DNA of 64,000 nucleotides from Streptomyces dioscori (GCF_003024195.1 NZ_KZ679062.1:1-64000), one strand, 5' to 3'; counted from the first letter of the stretch, positions 31,846 through 41,026 are shown. The notes: generated by a model not told the origin, from the sequence alone. Program-made: numbers and translations.

Positions 31846-33375
31846 TCAGGGCGCCGGCCTTCCGTTCGTCCGCCGACGCCACAGAACCGCGGCGGTGCCG
31901 GCGGCGAGCAGTGCTGCGGTGCCCGCGGTGGCGGGCAGGAGCAGGTCGGAGCCGGTCGAGGCGAGCGACCCGTCGCCGGTGCCGCCGAGCGAGCCACCGC
32001 TCACCGTGCCACCGGTCGTGCCCGTCCCCGCACCCGTGTCACCGCTGTCGGCCGTGCCGGCCGCGCTGTTCCCGTCGTCCGCGGGACCGTCGACGGGAAC
32101 CGTGGTGCCCGTGTCGGACGGGTCGGCCGGTTCGTCGGTCGGGTCCGGGTCCGGGTCCGTGTCGCCGGGTGACGGATCGGGCGACGGCGGTGGGGACTCC
32201 GGGTCCGTCGGCGTCGGTGTCGGCGAGGGCGTCGGCGGCACCGGCGCCTTGAACACGGTGAGCGAGGCGTCCGAGGGACTCGCGACGAACACCGCGTCGC
32301 CGCCCGGTTGAACCGCGATCGACGAGCTGCCCAACTGACCGTTGACGCCCGGTAGTTCGGCGCCCAGGTCGAGATCCTTGAGCGTCGCCGTGTCGTACAC
32401 CGCGAGCTGCCCGACGCCGTCCCCCTCCTCCGGCGGGTTGCCCCAGTCCTGCCACACCGCGAACGCCCGGTCGGAGCGCGGGTCCACGGCGACATCGGCG
32501 ATGGTGTCGCCCGGTTCCGCGTCGAAGGAGGCGGCCAGTTTCCCGGAGGCGATGTCGTACGCCTCCAGTACGGTGCCGCGCCCCGCCCACAGCACCCCGC
32601 GACCGGTGTCCCACTCCAGGAAGGACACCGCGGCTCCGGAGCCGAGCGCGATCTCCTTGCCGTCCGGCGTGAAGTCGGCCGAACCGACCCTGCGCAGCAC
32701 GCCGTTGGTGTTGTCCGTCACCCAGATCTGCCCGGCCGCGGTGTCCACGGCGAGCGGGCCGCCGGTGGCGGGCAGGGTGAGGGAACGCTCCACGGTCACC
32801 GACGCCTCGCCGACGGCGACCTCCTCCAGTTTCGTCCCGCGCACGACCACCACCGTGCCGGCCTTCGCACCGGACCTGGCCTGCGTGATCGACGTACCGG
32901 TGAGCCAGCCGCCGCTCCCCGACGCGTCCGCGTCCTTGGCGGCGGCGATCCCGCGCAGTCCGACGAGGTAGTGCACCCCGTCGCCCGGCAGCGGTCCCGC
33001 GAGGCGCTTGCCCGGCAGCTGGGCGGGCGCGCCCGTGCTGCCGGGAGACGTCTTCACCCAGCTCAGTACGTTGCCGGACGCCGGGTCGACGGCGTAGACA
33101 CCGGCCAGGCTGCCGTCCGGCGTACCGGCGACGGTGTCGGAGCCGACGTACAGCTTGCCCGACTCGGGGTGCAGCAGCAGGTCGAGCGGTTTGCCGACGG
33201 TCGTGAGGCGGGCCGTCCGCTCGTACCCGTCGGCCGCGGGCGGGTCGTCGGCGCCGACGGCGGGTGTGCTCACCGCGACGGCGGCGAGAACCACCGCCGT
33301 GACACCGGCCAGGGCGCCCGCCGCCCGGGGGCGGAGCAGATCGCTCCGCCCCCGGGTTCTGAGGGGCGCGGTCAC
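31846..33375 (-). CDS. Cell-wall-anchored beta-propeller surface protein (LAXTG sortase signal)
   Basis: This 509-residue exported protein has an N-terminal signal (AGALAGVTAVVLAAVAVSTPAVGA). A propeller-like region follows (KLYVGSDTVAGTPDGSLAGVY, GQIWVTDNTNGVLRRVG, RAFAVWQDWG), then a long Pro/Thr/Asp linker. It ends with the sorting signal LASTG, a hydrophobic stretch and WRRRTNGRPAP. LAXTG is the motif used by Streptomyces class E sortases, so it should be attached to peptidoglycan. The GTG start overlaps the stop of the preceding gene (GTGA), showing coupling. An iron box precedes the operon. The ligand is unknown. Confidence 0.85.
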   Translation of the reverse strand: MTAPLRTRGRSDLLRPRAAGALAGVTAVVLAAVAVSTPAVGADDPPAADGYERTARLTTVGKPLDLLLHPESGKLYVGSDTVAGTPDGSLAGVYAVDPASGNVLSWVKTSPGSTGAPAQLPGKRLAGPLPGDGVHYLVGLRGIAAAKDADASGSGGWLTGTSITQARSGAKAGTVVVVRGTKLEEVAVGEASVTVERSLTLPATGGPLAVDTAAGQIWVTDNTNGVLRRVGSADFTPDGKEIALGSGAAVSFLEWDTGRGVLWAGRGTVLEAYDIASGKLAASFDAEPGDTIADVAVDPRSDRAFAVWQDWGNPPEEGDGVGQLAVYDTATLKDLDLGAELPGVNGQLGSSSIAVQPGGDAVFVASPSDASLTVFKAPVPPTPSPTPTPTDPESPPPSPDPSPGDTDPDPDPTDEPADPSDTGTTVPVDGPADDGNSAAGTADSGDTGAGTGTTGGTVSGGSLGGTGDGSLASTGSDLLLPATAGTAALLAAGTAAVLWRRRTNGRPAP

Positions 33376-33929
33376 GAGAACGTGACCGGGAGGTAGACGT
33401 CGTACGAGCGGTTGCTGCTGCCGGTGTGGTCGGCGCGCGTCACGATCGCGCAGTCGACGTCCGTGCCGCAGACTTTGCCGGTCGCGATGTTCGGGTTCAC
33501 GTGCACGCTCACGTTGAACGAGCCGCCGGTGCCGTAGGTGGAGCTGTTGGCGACCGTGCCGCCGCCGAGGTTGGACACCCAGTGCGAGGCGCCCGTCGTG
33601 CCGGACTGGTCGGCGCCGCCCAGGCAGGGGGTCGGCCGGGAGGTGTACGTCGACGGGTTGCCCGGCTCGACACCCTCGGGGATCACACACAGGCCGACGT
33701 AGACACCCTGGAGCGTGTTGTAGCCGCTGCCGGAGACGGTGACGTTCTGCCCGGCGGCCGAGAGGCTGTCGGGGGCCGTCAGCGACAGGTTGTACGTCGT
33801 ACCGCTCACCGTCACGGACCGCGTCGCGGTGGCGGCCGAGGCGGAGGTGGCGAGCCCGACCGTGAGCGCGGCGGCGGTGGCTCCGACGGCGGCGATACGG
33901 GCAGCACGGGAGAACAGGGCGGATCTCAT
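33372..33929 (-). CDS. Small secreted protein of an iron-box operon
   Basis: This 185-residue protein has a signal peptide (ALFSRAARIAAVGATAAALT, cleavage after ASA) and a mature domain of beta strands. The mature domain contains VTVSGSGYNTLQGVYVGLC, two cysteine pairs (GLCVIPEG with PTPCLGG; KVCGTDVDCAIVTRADHT) and the C-terminal YDVYLPVTF. The immunoglobulin-like pattern and the CAIVTRADHT motif resemble small proteins found beside haem-uptake genes in actinomycetes; this is from memory, not searched. The ATG at 33929 is 31 bases from a DmdR1/IdeR-type iron box. It is coupled to the LASTG protein gene downstream. Confidence 0.78.
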   Translation of the reverse strand: MRSALFSRAARIAAVGATAAALTVGLATSASAATATRSVTVSGTTYNLSLTAPDSLSAAGQNVTVSGSGYNTLQGVYVGLCVIPEGVEPGNPSTYTSRPTPCLGGADQSGTTGASHWVSNLGGGTVANSSTYGTGGSFNVSVHVNPNIATGKVCGTDVDCAIVTRADHTGSSNRSYDVYLPVTFS

Positions 33930-33960
33930 GGGTAGTTGGCCTTTCAGAGGCGAGAACCAC

Positions 33961-33979
33961 TTAGGTAAGGCAAACCTAA
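33961..33979. promoter_or_regulatory. Iron box (DmdR1/IdeR/DtxR operator)
   Basis: TTAGGTAAGGCAAACCTAA is a near-perfect match to the 19-base DtxR-family consensus TTAGGTTAGGCTAACCTAA (two differences, both arms TTAGGT/ACCTAA intact). It lies 31 bases upstream of the small secreted protein gene, which predicts repression by iron. The divergent ABC-transporter gene starts 105 bases away and could also be affected. Confidence 0.9.
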
Positions 33980-34084
33980 GTTGAAGGTCAACGGGCCGTC
34001 AACCCGTGCCCCGGTGGGGCATGCGTGCCGGAACGGCGCAAACGTATGTAGTGATCATGTCAATCGACAGGTCATCATGCGCCC

Positions 34085-35110
34085 ATGCCGACGCCCCGAG
34101 ACCGTTCCCGTGCGGGAAGCACGGGCAAGCTGATCGCCTGCGCGGTCGCCCTGGTGCTGGCTGTCGCGGCGTGCGGCGGCGACTCCGACGACGCGGACGC
34201 GGGTGACGGCAAGGGCGGAGGCGGAGGCGGAGGCGGGGGCGGAAAAGGGCTGGAGCGGTCGAGCGTCACCGTCGCCGCGCTGCCCCTGGCGGACGACGCG
34301 CCCCTCTATCTCGCGCGCGACCGGGGGCTGTTCGAGAAGGAGGGCCTGGATGTCCGCATCCAGCCCGTCCAGCAGTCCATCCAGGCACTGCCCGCCCTCT
34401 CCAAGGGGCAGGTCGACGTGATCGCGAGCGCGAACTACGTGACCTTCCTCCAGGCCCACGAGAAAGGCACGCTGGACCTGCGCATCCTCGCCGAGGGGGC
34501 CCGCGTCGCGCCCCACATGATGGACGTACTCGTCCCCGAGGACTCGGACATCCGCAGCGTCGCCGACCTCAAGGGCAAGAAGGTCGCCGTCAACATCCTC
34601 AACAACATCCAGTCGCTGACCCTGAACGCGATCCTCGGACAGCAGGGCGCGGGCCTGCCCGAGTACCGGCAGATCGCCTTCCCCCAGATGGGAGTCGCCC
34701 TGGAGAAGGGCCAGGTCGACGCCGTGCACGCCGTCGAACCCTTCAACAGCGCCATCCAGAAGCAGCTGAACGCCCGCGTCCTCGTCGACGGCGGGTCCGC
34801 CCCCGTGGAGTCCATCCCGATCAGCGGATACGTCACGACCGGCGACTACGCCTCCAAGAACCCGAGGACCGCGGCGGCCTTCCGGCGGGCGATCGCCGCG
34901 GCGGCGCGGATCGCCGCCCAGGACCAGGACGCCGTCCGCGAGGAACTGCCCGAGTACACCAAGGTGACCGCGGCCCAGGCCGAGTCGATACGGCTGCCCG
35001 CCTACCCGGTGACCTCGGACGCGGCCGAACTGCGCCGCCTCACCGAACTCATGAAGGAACAGGGCCTGTTGGAGAAGCCGATCGATCCGGGAACGTTGCT
35101 GGTCGAGTGA
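34085..35110 (+). CDS. ABC substrate-binding lipoprotein (SsuA/NMT1 type)
   Basis: This is a 341-residue lipoprotein. The signal peptide ends in VLAVAAC (lipobox), then a Gly-rich linker and a two-lobed binding domain of the sulfonate/nitrate/thiamine-precursor class. That domain contains VTVAALPLADDAPLYLARDRG, FEKEGLDV, GQVDVIASANYVTFLQA, VADLKGKKVAVN and VDAVHAVEPFNS. The ATG at 34085 is preceded by an AT-richer promoter region. The stop overlaps the start of the first permease gene (GTGA). The substrate is not identifiable. Confidence 0.9.
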   Translation: MPTPRDRSRAGSTGKLIACAVALVLAVAACGGDSDDADAGDGKGGGGGGGGGGKGLERSSVTVAALPLADDAPLYLARDRGLFEKEGLDVRIQPVQQSIQALPALSKGQVDVIASANYVTFLQAHEKGTLDLRILAEGARVAPHMMDVLVPEDSDIRSVADLKGKKVAVNILNNIQSLTLNAILGQQGAGLPEYRQIAFPQMGVALEKGQVDAVHAVEPFNSAIQKQLNARVLVDGGSAPVESIPISGYVTTGDYASKNPRTAAAFRRAIAAAARIAAQDQDAVREELPEYTKVTAAQAESIRLPAYPVTSDAAELRRLTELMKEQGLLEKPIDPGTLLVE

Positions 35111-35913
35111 GGCGCGGCGGCGGTGGCTCGGAACGCGTGCGGCGACGGCAGGAACTGCTCCTCGGCGCGCTCGGAGTGCTGCTCGCCCTCGGCCTGTGCG
35201 AGGCGGTCGGCAGGGCGGGCCTGGTACGGCGCGACTACCTGCCGCCCGTCTCCGAAGTCCTGACACGGGCCGTGGAGCTGGCGGGCGACCCGCTCTTCCT
35301 GGACGGAGTCGGCGCCACCGTGCGCGCCTGGGCCCTCGGGCTGGGCCTCGCCTGCGCGATCGCCGTACCGCTGGGCCTGCTCCTCGGCAGCGTGCCCGTC
35401 GTCGACGAGGCGGTGCGCGCCGTCGTCGAGTTCCTGCGCCCGCTGCCGTCCGTCGCGCTGATCCCGCTGGTGTCGCTGCTGCTGGGTTCCGGTACGGAGA
35501 CGAAGGTCGCGCTCATCGCGTACGCGTCCGTGTGGCCGATCCTCTACAACACCGTCTACGGCCTCGGCGAGACCGACCCGCTGGCCAAGGACACCCTGCG
35601 CGCGTTCGGCTTCGGCCGCCTGTCGGTCCTCCTGCGCGTCGAACTCCCCGCCACCGCGCCCTTCATCGCGGCCGGCCTGCGTATCTCCGCGGCCGTCGCC
35701 CTCATCCTGGCGGTCGCCACGGAGATCCTTGCGGGGTTCGGGGAAGGGCTCGGCATCTTCATCGCCCAGGCGGGCCTGGCGACGGACGGTACGCGGGATG
35801 TGCTGGCCGGGGTGGTGTGGGCGGGGGCCCTGGGGCTGGTCATCAACGGCGCGCTGGTGTGGGGGGAGAGACGATTGTTCCCCTGGACACCGGAACACCG
35901 GGGCGAGCGATGA
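35107..35913 (+). CDS. ABC transporter permease 1 (SsuC type)
   Basis: This 268-residue inner-membrane permease has about six helices and the EAA loop (ETDPLAKDTLRAFGFGRLSVLLRVELPATAPFIAAGLRIS broken across residues 150-190). It is translationally coupled to the binding-protein gene. The next permease gene is separated from it by a 189-bp repeat element. Confidence 0.92.
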   Translation: MRRGGGGSERVRRRQELLLGALGVLLALGLCEAVGRAGLVRRDYLPPVSEVLTRAVELAGDPLFLDGVGATVRAWALGLGLACAIAVPLGLLLGSVPVVDEAVRAVVEFLRPLPSVALIPLVSLLLGSGTETKVALIAYASVWPILYNTVYGLGETDPLAKDTLRAFGFGRLSVLLRVELPATAPFIAAGLRISAAVALILAVATEILAGFGEGLGIFIAQAGLATDGTRDVLAGVVWAGALGLVINGALVWGERRLFPWTPEHRGER

Positions 35914-35920
35914 GGCTGTT

Positions 35921-36109
35921 CTCGCCCCCGCCGCCCCTACCCGTTCCCGTCAACGACTCGGGGGCGCTGCCCCCGAACCCCCGGTCCTCAAACGCCGGAC
36001 GGGCTAATTTTCAGCCCGTCCGGCGTTTGAGGACGAGCGCGCAGCGCGATCAGGGGGCGAGGGGCGCAGCCCCATGCAGTGACGGGAAGGGTAAGGGCGG
36101 CGGGGGCGG
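35921..36109. mobile_element. Palindromic intergenic element (MITE-like), copy A
   Basis: This is a 189-base element inserted between the two permease genes of one ABC operon. The ends are inverted repeats of about 30 bases (35921-35951 with 36081-36109, with a few mismatches). The centre is a perfect 22-bp hairpin (35984-36005 with 36013-36034, loop AATTTTC). Its left half is nearly identical to the inverse complement of the right half of copy B at 37691. It has no coding capacity. Confidence 0.85.
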
Positions 36110-36133
36110 AAAACCCCTTGGCGAGGCCCGCCG

Positions 36134-36928
36134 ATGAAGCGCGGCAGAGCAGCGGCAAGCCGCGGCGCACTGCTGCGCTGGACCGTACTCGCCACAGCGA
36201 TCGCCGCCTGGCAACTCACCACCCGCACCCACCCCAGCGTCTATTTCCCGCCACCCACCGACATCGCCCGCCACACCCACACCCTGTGGTTCTCGGGCCC
36301 ACCCACCCACGCCTTCCTCACCCCCGCCGCCACCGAGAACATCCTCCCCAGTCTCGCCCGTATGACCACCGGCTTCGTCATCGCCGCGATTGCCGGTATC
36401 GCCCTCGGTACGGCCCTGGGCCGCTCCCGCCGCGCGCACGCCCTGTGCAACCCGGTCCTGCAGTTCGCCCGGGCCGTCCCACCCCCGGCCCTGGTCCCCG
36501 TCTTCGTCGTGCTCCTCGACTTCGGCACCCGCATGCAGGTCGCGTCGATCGTCTTCAGCGCCGTCTGGCCGGTCCTCATCAACACGGCGGACGGCGTCCG
36601 CAACACCGACCCCCTGCGCGTCGACGTGGCCGCGGTCCTGCGGCTGAACAGGACCGAACGGCTCCGGTTCCTCTTCCTGCCCTCGGCGCTGCCCCGCATC
36701 TTCGCCGGCCTGCGCCTGAGCCTTTCGCTCTGCCTCGTCCTCATGGTCTTCTCGGAGCTGCTGCCCGGCACGGCCAACGGCATCGGCTTCACCCTCACCG
36801 ACGCCCAGTCACGCTCGGACCTGCTCACGGTCTGGGCCGCGCTGGTGCTGCTCGGCGCACTCGGATACGTACTCAACACCGTTCTGCTGGCGGTCGAGAA
36901 GCGGCTGCTGGGCCGAGGGGACAGGTGA
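36134..36928 (+). CDS. ABC transporter permease 2 (SsuC type)
   Basis: This 264-residue permease is related to permease 1 (FARAVPPPALVPVFVVLLDFG, VWPVLINTADGVRNTDPLRVD, then FLPSALPRIFAGLRLS as the EAA loop). It has about six membrane helices. The ATG at 36134 lies 24 bases after repeat element A, so its expression relative to the upstream genes may be altered. It is followed after 9 bases by the ATPase gene. Confidence 0.92.
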   Translation: MKRGRAAASRGALLRWTVLATAIAAWQLTTRTHPSVYFPPPTDIARHTHTLWFSGPPTHAFLTPAATENILPSLARMTTGFVIAAIAGIALGTALGRSRRAHALCNPVLQFARAVPPPALVPVFVVLLDFGTRMQVASIVFSAVWPVLINTADGVRNTDPLRVDVAAVLRLNRTERLRFLFLPSALPRIFAGLRLSLSLCLVLMVFSELLPGTANGIGFTLTDAQSRSDLLTVWAALVLLGALGYVLNTVLLAVEKRLLGRGDR

Positions 36929-36937
36929 CAGGACCGC

Positions 36938-37684
36938 ATGCTGCGTCTCGACTCGCTCGGCCAGGGGTACGGCGATCACCCCGTCCTGCACGACATCACC
37001 CTCACCGTGCCCGACGGCCAACTCCTGTGCGTCGTCGGGCCGTCCGGCTGCGGCAAGTCGACGCTCCTGCGGACCGTCGCGGGGCTGCTCCCGGTCCGGG
37101 AGGGGACCGTCTCCGTCGACGGGGCGCCCGTCAGCGGGGTCCCGGACCGGCTGGCCGTCGTCTTCCAGGACTACGGACGGTCGCTCTACCCCTGGCTCCC
37201 GGTCCGCGAGAACGTCGCGCTTCCCCTGCGGCGCCGGGGACTCGGGCGCGCGGAGCGGCGGGAGCAGGCCGAGCTGATGCTGGAACGGGTGGGGCTTCGC
37301 GGGGCCGGACGGCGGTATCCCTGGCAGTTGTCCGGCGGTATGCAGCAGCGGGTCGCCATCGCGCGGGCGCTGGTGTGCCGGCCGTCCCTGCTGCTCATGG
37401 ACGAGCCCTTCGGGTCCCTGGACGCGCAGACGCGGGAGGATCTGGAGGATCTGCTGCTGGAGGTCCACGAGTCCGAGGGGGCGACGATCGTGTTCGTCAC
37501 GCATGACATCGACGAGAGTGTGTACGTGGGGGATCGGGTGGTGGTCCTGTCCGCCGGGCCCGGGTCCCGGGTGGTCCTCGACCTGCCGGTCGGGCTCCCC
37601 GGCAAACGGGACCAGATCGCTACGCGGGGCCTGCCGGAGTTCGTGGCGCTCCGCGCGGAGATAGGCCGAGCGGTCCGCTCCTGA
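36938..37684 (+). CDS. ABC transporter ATP-binding protein (SsuB/TauB type)
   Basis: This 248-residue ATPase has Walker A GPSGCGKST, signature LSGGMQQR, Walker B LLLMDEPFGSLD and the H-loop FVTHDIDESVYV. It completes a one-binding-protein, two-permease, one-ATPase importer for an organic anion such as a sulfonate. It is immediately followed by repeat element B. Confidence 0.95.
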   Translation: MLRLDSLGQGYGDHPVLHDITLTVPDGQLLCVVGPSGCGKSTLLRTVAGLLPVREGTVSVDGAPVSGVPDRLAVVFQDYGRSLYPWLPVRENVALPLRRRGLGRAERREQAELMLERVGLRGAGRRYPWQLSGGMQQRVAIARALVCRPSLLLMDEPFGSLDAQTREDLEDLLLEVHESEGATIVFVTHDIDESVYVGDRVVVLSAGPGSRVVLDLPVGLPGKRDQIATRGLPEFVALRAEIGRAVRS

Positions 37685-37998
37685 CCTTTCCTCGCCCCCG
37701 CCGCCCCTACCCGTTCCCGTCCACACATGGGGGCTGCGCCCCCTCGCCCCCGGATCGCGCTCCGCGCTCGTCCTCAAACGCCGGACGGGCTGGTCTTCAG
37801 CCCGTCCGGCGTTTGAGGACCGGGGGTTCGGGGGCAGCGCCCCCGAGTCAGTGACGGGAACGGGTAGGGGCGGCGGGGGCGAGAAAAAAAGCGTCACCCC
37901 TTCCCCCGCAGGCAACCCTTCACTCATCCGTTCACGCGATGGTGCGATCATCCACCCCCGCACGGATGCCCCCGCACAACCCCGGGTAGGCCCGGCCC
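37685..37998. other. Intergenic region before geoA, mostly element B
   Basis: This 314-base region contains palindromic element B (37691-37883) and about 115 bases that should carry the geoA promoter. No clear -10/-35 or operator is recognised there. No gene is seen. Confidence 0.55.
37691..37883. mobile_element. Palindromic intergenic element (MITE-like), copy B
   Basis: This 193-base element has perfect 31-base terminal inverted repeats (37691-37721 with 37853-37883) and a perfect 23-bp central hairpin (37770-37792 with 37798-37820, loop GTCTT). The central hairpin is the same sequence as in copy A. No target-site duplication is obvious. The hairpin may also terminate the ABC operon. Confidence 0.88.
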
Positions 37999-40209
37999 AT
38001 GACGCAGCCGTTCGAACTCCCCCACTTCTACACGCCGTACCCCGCACGGCTGAACCCGCACGTCGAAGAGGCCCGCACCCACACCACCCACTGGGCCCGG
38101 GGCATGGGCATGCTGGAGGGCTCCGGCGTCTGGGAGCAGGCCGACCTCGACGCCCACGACTACGGACTGCTGTGCGCGTACACGCATCCCGAGTGCGACG
38201 GCCCCGCTCTCTCCCTCGTCACCGACTGGTACGTGTGGGTCTTCTTCTTCGACGACCACTTCCTGGAAACCTTCAAGCGGAGCCAGGACCGCGCGGGCGG
38301 CAAGGCCTACCTGGACCGTCTGCCGCTCTTCATGCCGCTCGACCTCGCGACCCCCGTGCCCGAGCCGCGGAACCCGGTCGAGGCGGGCCTCGCCGACCTG
38401 TGGGCCCGTACGGTCCCGTCGATGTCCATGGGCTGGCGCAGGCGCTTCGCCGAGTCCACCGAGCATCTGCTCAACGAGTCGATGTGGGAGCTGTCCAACA
38501 TCAACGAGGGGCGGATCGCGAACCCCGTCGAGTACATCGAGATGCGCCGCAAGGTGGGCGGCGCCCCCTGGTCGGCGGGGCTCGTGGAGTACGCGACCGC
38601 GGAGGTCCCCGTCCAGGTCGCCCGCTCCCGGCCGATGCGTGTGCTGATGGAGACCTTCTCCGACGCGGTCCACCTGCGCAACGACCTCTTCTCGTACCAG
38701 CGGGAGGTCGAGGAGGAGGGCGAGCTGAGCAACGGCGTGCTCGTCCTGGAGACGTTCTTCGGGTGTACGACGCAGCAGGCCGCCGACACCGTCAACGACG
38801 TCCTCTCCTCACGCCTCCACCAGTTCGACCACACGGCGCTCACCGAAGTGCCAGCGCTGGCCCTGGAGAAGGGCCTCACACCGGAGGAGGTACGGGACGT
38901 CGCCGCGTACACGCGGGGGCTGCAGGACTGGCAGGCGGGCGGCCACGAGTGGCACCTGCGGTCCAGCCGGTACATGAACGAGGGGGCGCTCAAGTCCTCG
39001 CCGCTGGACGGCCTCACGGGCCCCGGCACCTCCGCCGCCGACGTCGGCGCGCTGCTCGCCGCGGCCGGCGCCGAGCGGCTGCGCGCGTACACGCACGTGC
39101 CCTTCCAGAAGGTCGGCCCTTCGCTGCTCCCCGACTTCTACATGCCGTTCCAGGTCCGGCTCAACGCCGACCTCGAAGGGGCGCGGCGGCGTATCACCCC
39201 GTGGGCGCACAGCATGGGCATCCTCCAGGAGGGCATCTGGGACGAGGACAAGCTCGCCGCCTACGACCTGCCGCTGTGCTCGGCGGGACTCGATCCCGAC
39301 GGCACCCCCGAGGCGCTGGACCTCAGCGTGCAGTGGCTCGTGTGGGGGACGTACGGCGACGACTACTACCCGCTGGTGTTCGGGAACCGCAGGGATCTGG
39401 CCGCCGCGAAACTGTGCACGGCGCGGCTGTCCGCCTGCATGCCCCTGGGGGGCGAGGAGATCCCGTCCCCGGTCAACGCCATGGAGCGCGGACTCGCCGA
39501 TCTGTGGCTGCGCACGACGGCCACGATGACGCCGGACGCGCGCCGCACCATGCGGGCCTCGGTGGAGGTCATGACGGAGAGCTGGGTGTGGGAGCTGAAC
39601 AACCAGCTGCAGAACCGCATCCCCGACCCCGTCGACTACCTGGAGATGCGCCGCGCGACCTTCGGCTCCGACCTCACCATGAGCCTGTGCCGGCTGGGCC
39701 ACGGCCCCGCGGTACCGCCGGAGGTCTACCGCAGCGGCCCCGTCCGGGCACTGGAGAACGCGGCGATCGACTACGGGATGCTCATCAACGACGTCTTCTC
39801 GTACCAGAAGGAGATCGAGTACGAGGGCGAGGTGCACAACCTCATCCTCGTCGTGCAGAACTTCTTCGGCTGCGACTACCCGAAGGCGCTCGGCATCGTC
39901 CACGACCTCATGACGCAGCGCATGCGGCAGTTCGAGCATGTCGCCGCTCATGAGTTCCCGGTCCTGTACGAGGACTTCGGCCTCTCGGACGAGGCCCGCG
40001 GGATCATGGAGGGCTATGTCGTGGAGTTGCAGAACTGGATGGCGGGCATCCTGAAGTGGCACTACGACTGCGGGCGTTACGGAGCCGCCGACCTGGCCCG
40101 CCGTGCCCACGGCTTCGTCCCGGGGCAGCTTCCGGAGCTGCCGTTCGGCAGTGTCTGGCGGACCGCCACGGCCACCGCGACCGCAACCGCCACGGCCACC
40201 GCCCGCTGA
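37999..40209 (+). CDS. geoA: Germacradienol/geosmin synthase
   Basis: This 736-residue bifunctional terpene cyclase makes the earthy odorant geosmin. The N-terminal domain converts farnesyl diphosphate to germacradienol. It has the Mg-binding DDHFLE at 85-90 and the NSE-type NDLFSYQRE at about 228-236. The C-terminal domain converts germacradienol to geosmin and has DDYYPLVFG from D454 and NDVFSYQKE from N597. The start MTQPFELPHFYTPYPARLN and the overall length are as in characterised Streptomyces enzymes. The tail ends in a (TA)n repeat encoded by GCCACCGC-like units. It stands alone behind repeat element B. Confidence 0.98.
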   Translation: MTQPFELPHFYTPYPARLNPHVEEARTHTTHWARGMGMLEGSGVWEQADLDAHDYGLLCAYTHPECDGPALSLVTDWYVWVFFFDDHFLETFKRSQDRAGGKAYLDRLPLFMPLDLATPVPEPRNPVEAGLADLWARTVPSMSMGWRRRFAESTEHLLNESMWELSNINEGRIANPVEYIEMRRKVGGAPWSAGLVEYATAEVPVQVARSRPMRVLMETFSDAVHLRNDLFSYQREVEEEGELSNGVLVLETFFGCTTQQAADTVNDVLSSRLHQFDHTALTEVPALALEKGLTPEEVRDVAAYTRGLQDWQAGGHEWHLRSSRYMNEGALKSSPLDGLTGPGTSAADVGALLAAAGAERLRAYTHVPFQKVGPSLLPDFYMPFQVRLNADLEGARRRITPWAHSMGILQEGIWDEDKLAAYDLPLCSAGLDPDGTPEALDLSVQWLVWGTYGDDYYPLVFGNRRDLAAAKLCTARLSACMPLGGEEIPSPVNAMERGLADLWLRTTATMTPDARRTMRASVEVMTESWVWELNNQLQNRIPDPVDYLEMRRATFGSDLTMSLCRLGHGPAVPPEVYRSGPVRALENAAIDYGMLINDVFSYQKEIEYEGEVHNLILVVQNFFGCDYPKALGIVHDLMTQRMRQFEHVAAHEFPVLYEDFGLSDEARGIMEGYVVELQNWMAGILKWHYDCGRYGAADLARRAHGFVPGQLPELPFGSVWRTATATATATATATAR

Positions 40210-40297
40210 TCCGGGCAGGGGAGGCGCGGGCACTGTCACCCGTTCGGGGATCGTCGCGAGCAGGTGCGCAGGGTAGGGCTCTGGCCGGAGGCGATCC

Positions 40298-41026
40298 ATG
40301 GAACAGACAGTGCTGCGTCCCAAGCCGATGCCAGGTCAGGAGCCGCCAGGCCAGGAGCCCGGAGGGCAGGAGCCGGGAGGCCAGGAACCGGGCGGCGGCG
40401 ACCGCCCGTCCGGTCCGGGTCACCGTCCGCACGCCGCACGGCGGCGCGGGCGGCGGCTGACGACCCTGGCGTTCAGCCTGTTCGTCGGGACGGTGCTCGT
40501 GCTGTCAGGGGTCGGTCTCGGCACCGTGGGCGCCACGGTGATCGGTATGAGCAGGCTGGCCGAGTCCCAGGGACGGGCGTCCGCCGCGGAGGCGCCCGCC
40601 GCGTCCGGGGCGCCCGGCGGTACCGAATCCGGCCTGGGTCGCGGTACCGAGTCCGACCCGGGTCGTGGTATCGAGTCCGGTCCGGGTGGCGGGAGCCCGG
40701 CCGCGCTCGCGAAGCCGTCCGAGCGCCCGGGGTCCTCCGCCGCAGCCCGGCCCGGAGAGCGGCCCACCCTCGGCGTGGAGGCCGTCGACGCGCCCGACGA
40801 CCCGGGCGCGCTCCTGGTCGGCGTGCACGTCCCCGGACCCGGCCACACCGCGGGGCTCGTACGGGGTGACGTCCTGCTCGTCCTGGGCACGACCCGCGTC
40901 GACTCCGCCGCCGACCTCGCCCGGGCCGTCGCCGCCGTGCGCCCCGGGGAGGAGATCGGACTCACGTTGCGGCACGCGAGCGGCGGCCACCAGCAGGTGT
41001 CGGTGACCCCGGGCGTCATCACCTGA
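40298..41026 (+). CDS. Membrane-anchored PDZ-domain protein
   Basis: This 242-residue protein has an N-terminal cytoplasmic GQEPGGQEPGG repeat (12- to 15-base DNA repeats at 40331-40398). One membrane helix (LAFSLFVGTVLVLSGVGLG) and a Gly/Ser/Ala-rich extracellular linker with GLGRGTESDPGRGIES repeats follow. A C-terminal PDZ domain (LVGVHVPGPGHTAGLVRGDVLL, LARAVAAVRPGEEIGLTLRH) ends the protein. No protease domain is attached, so it may present partners to an HtrA-like protease or act as an adaptor (inference). The ATG at 40298 has GGAGGCG upstream. Confidence 0.85.
   Translation: MEQTVLRPKPMPGQEPPGQEPGGQEPGGQEPGGGDRPSGPGHRPHAARRRGRRLTTLAFSLFVGTVLVLSGVGLGTVGATVIGMSRLAESQGRASAAEAPAASGAPGGTESGLGRGTESDPGRGIESGPGGGSPAALAKPSERPGSSAAARPGERPTLGVEAVDAPDDPGALLVGVHVPGPGHTAGLVRGDVLLVLGTTRVDSAADLARAVAAVRPGEEIGLTLRHASGGHQQVSVTPGVIT

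Noticed and set aside
33376..33960. Upstream extension of the LASTG protein frame
   Set aside because: It overlaps the small secreted protein in another frame and has no signal peptide or similarity. The GTG at 33375 coupled to the upstream stop is better.
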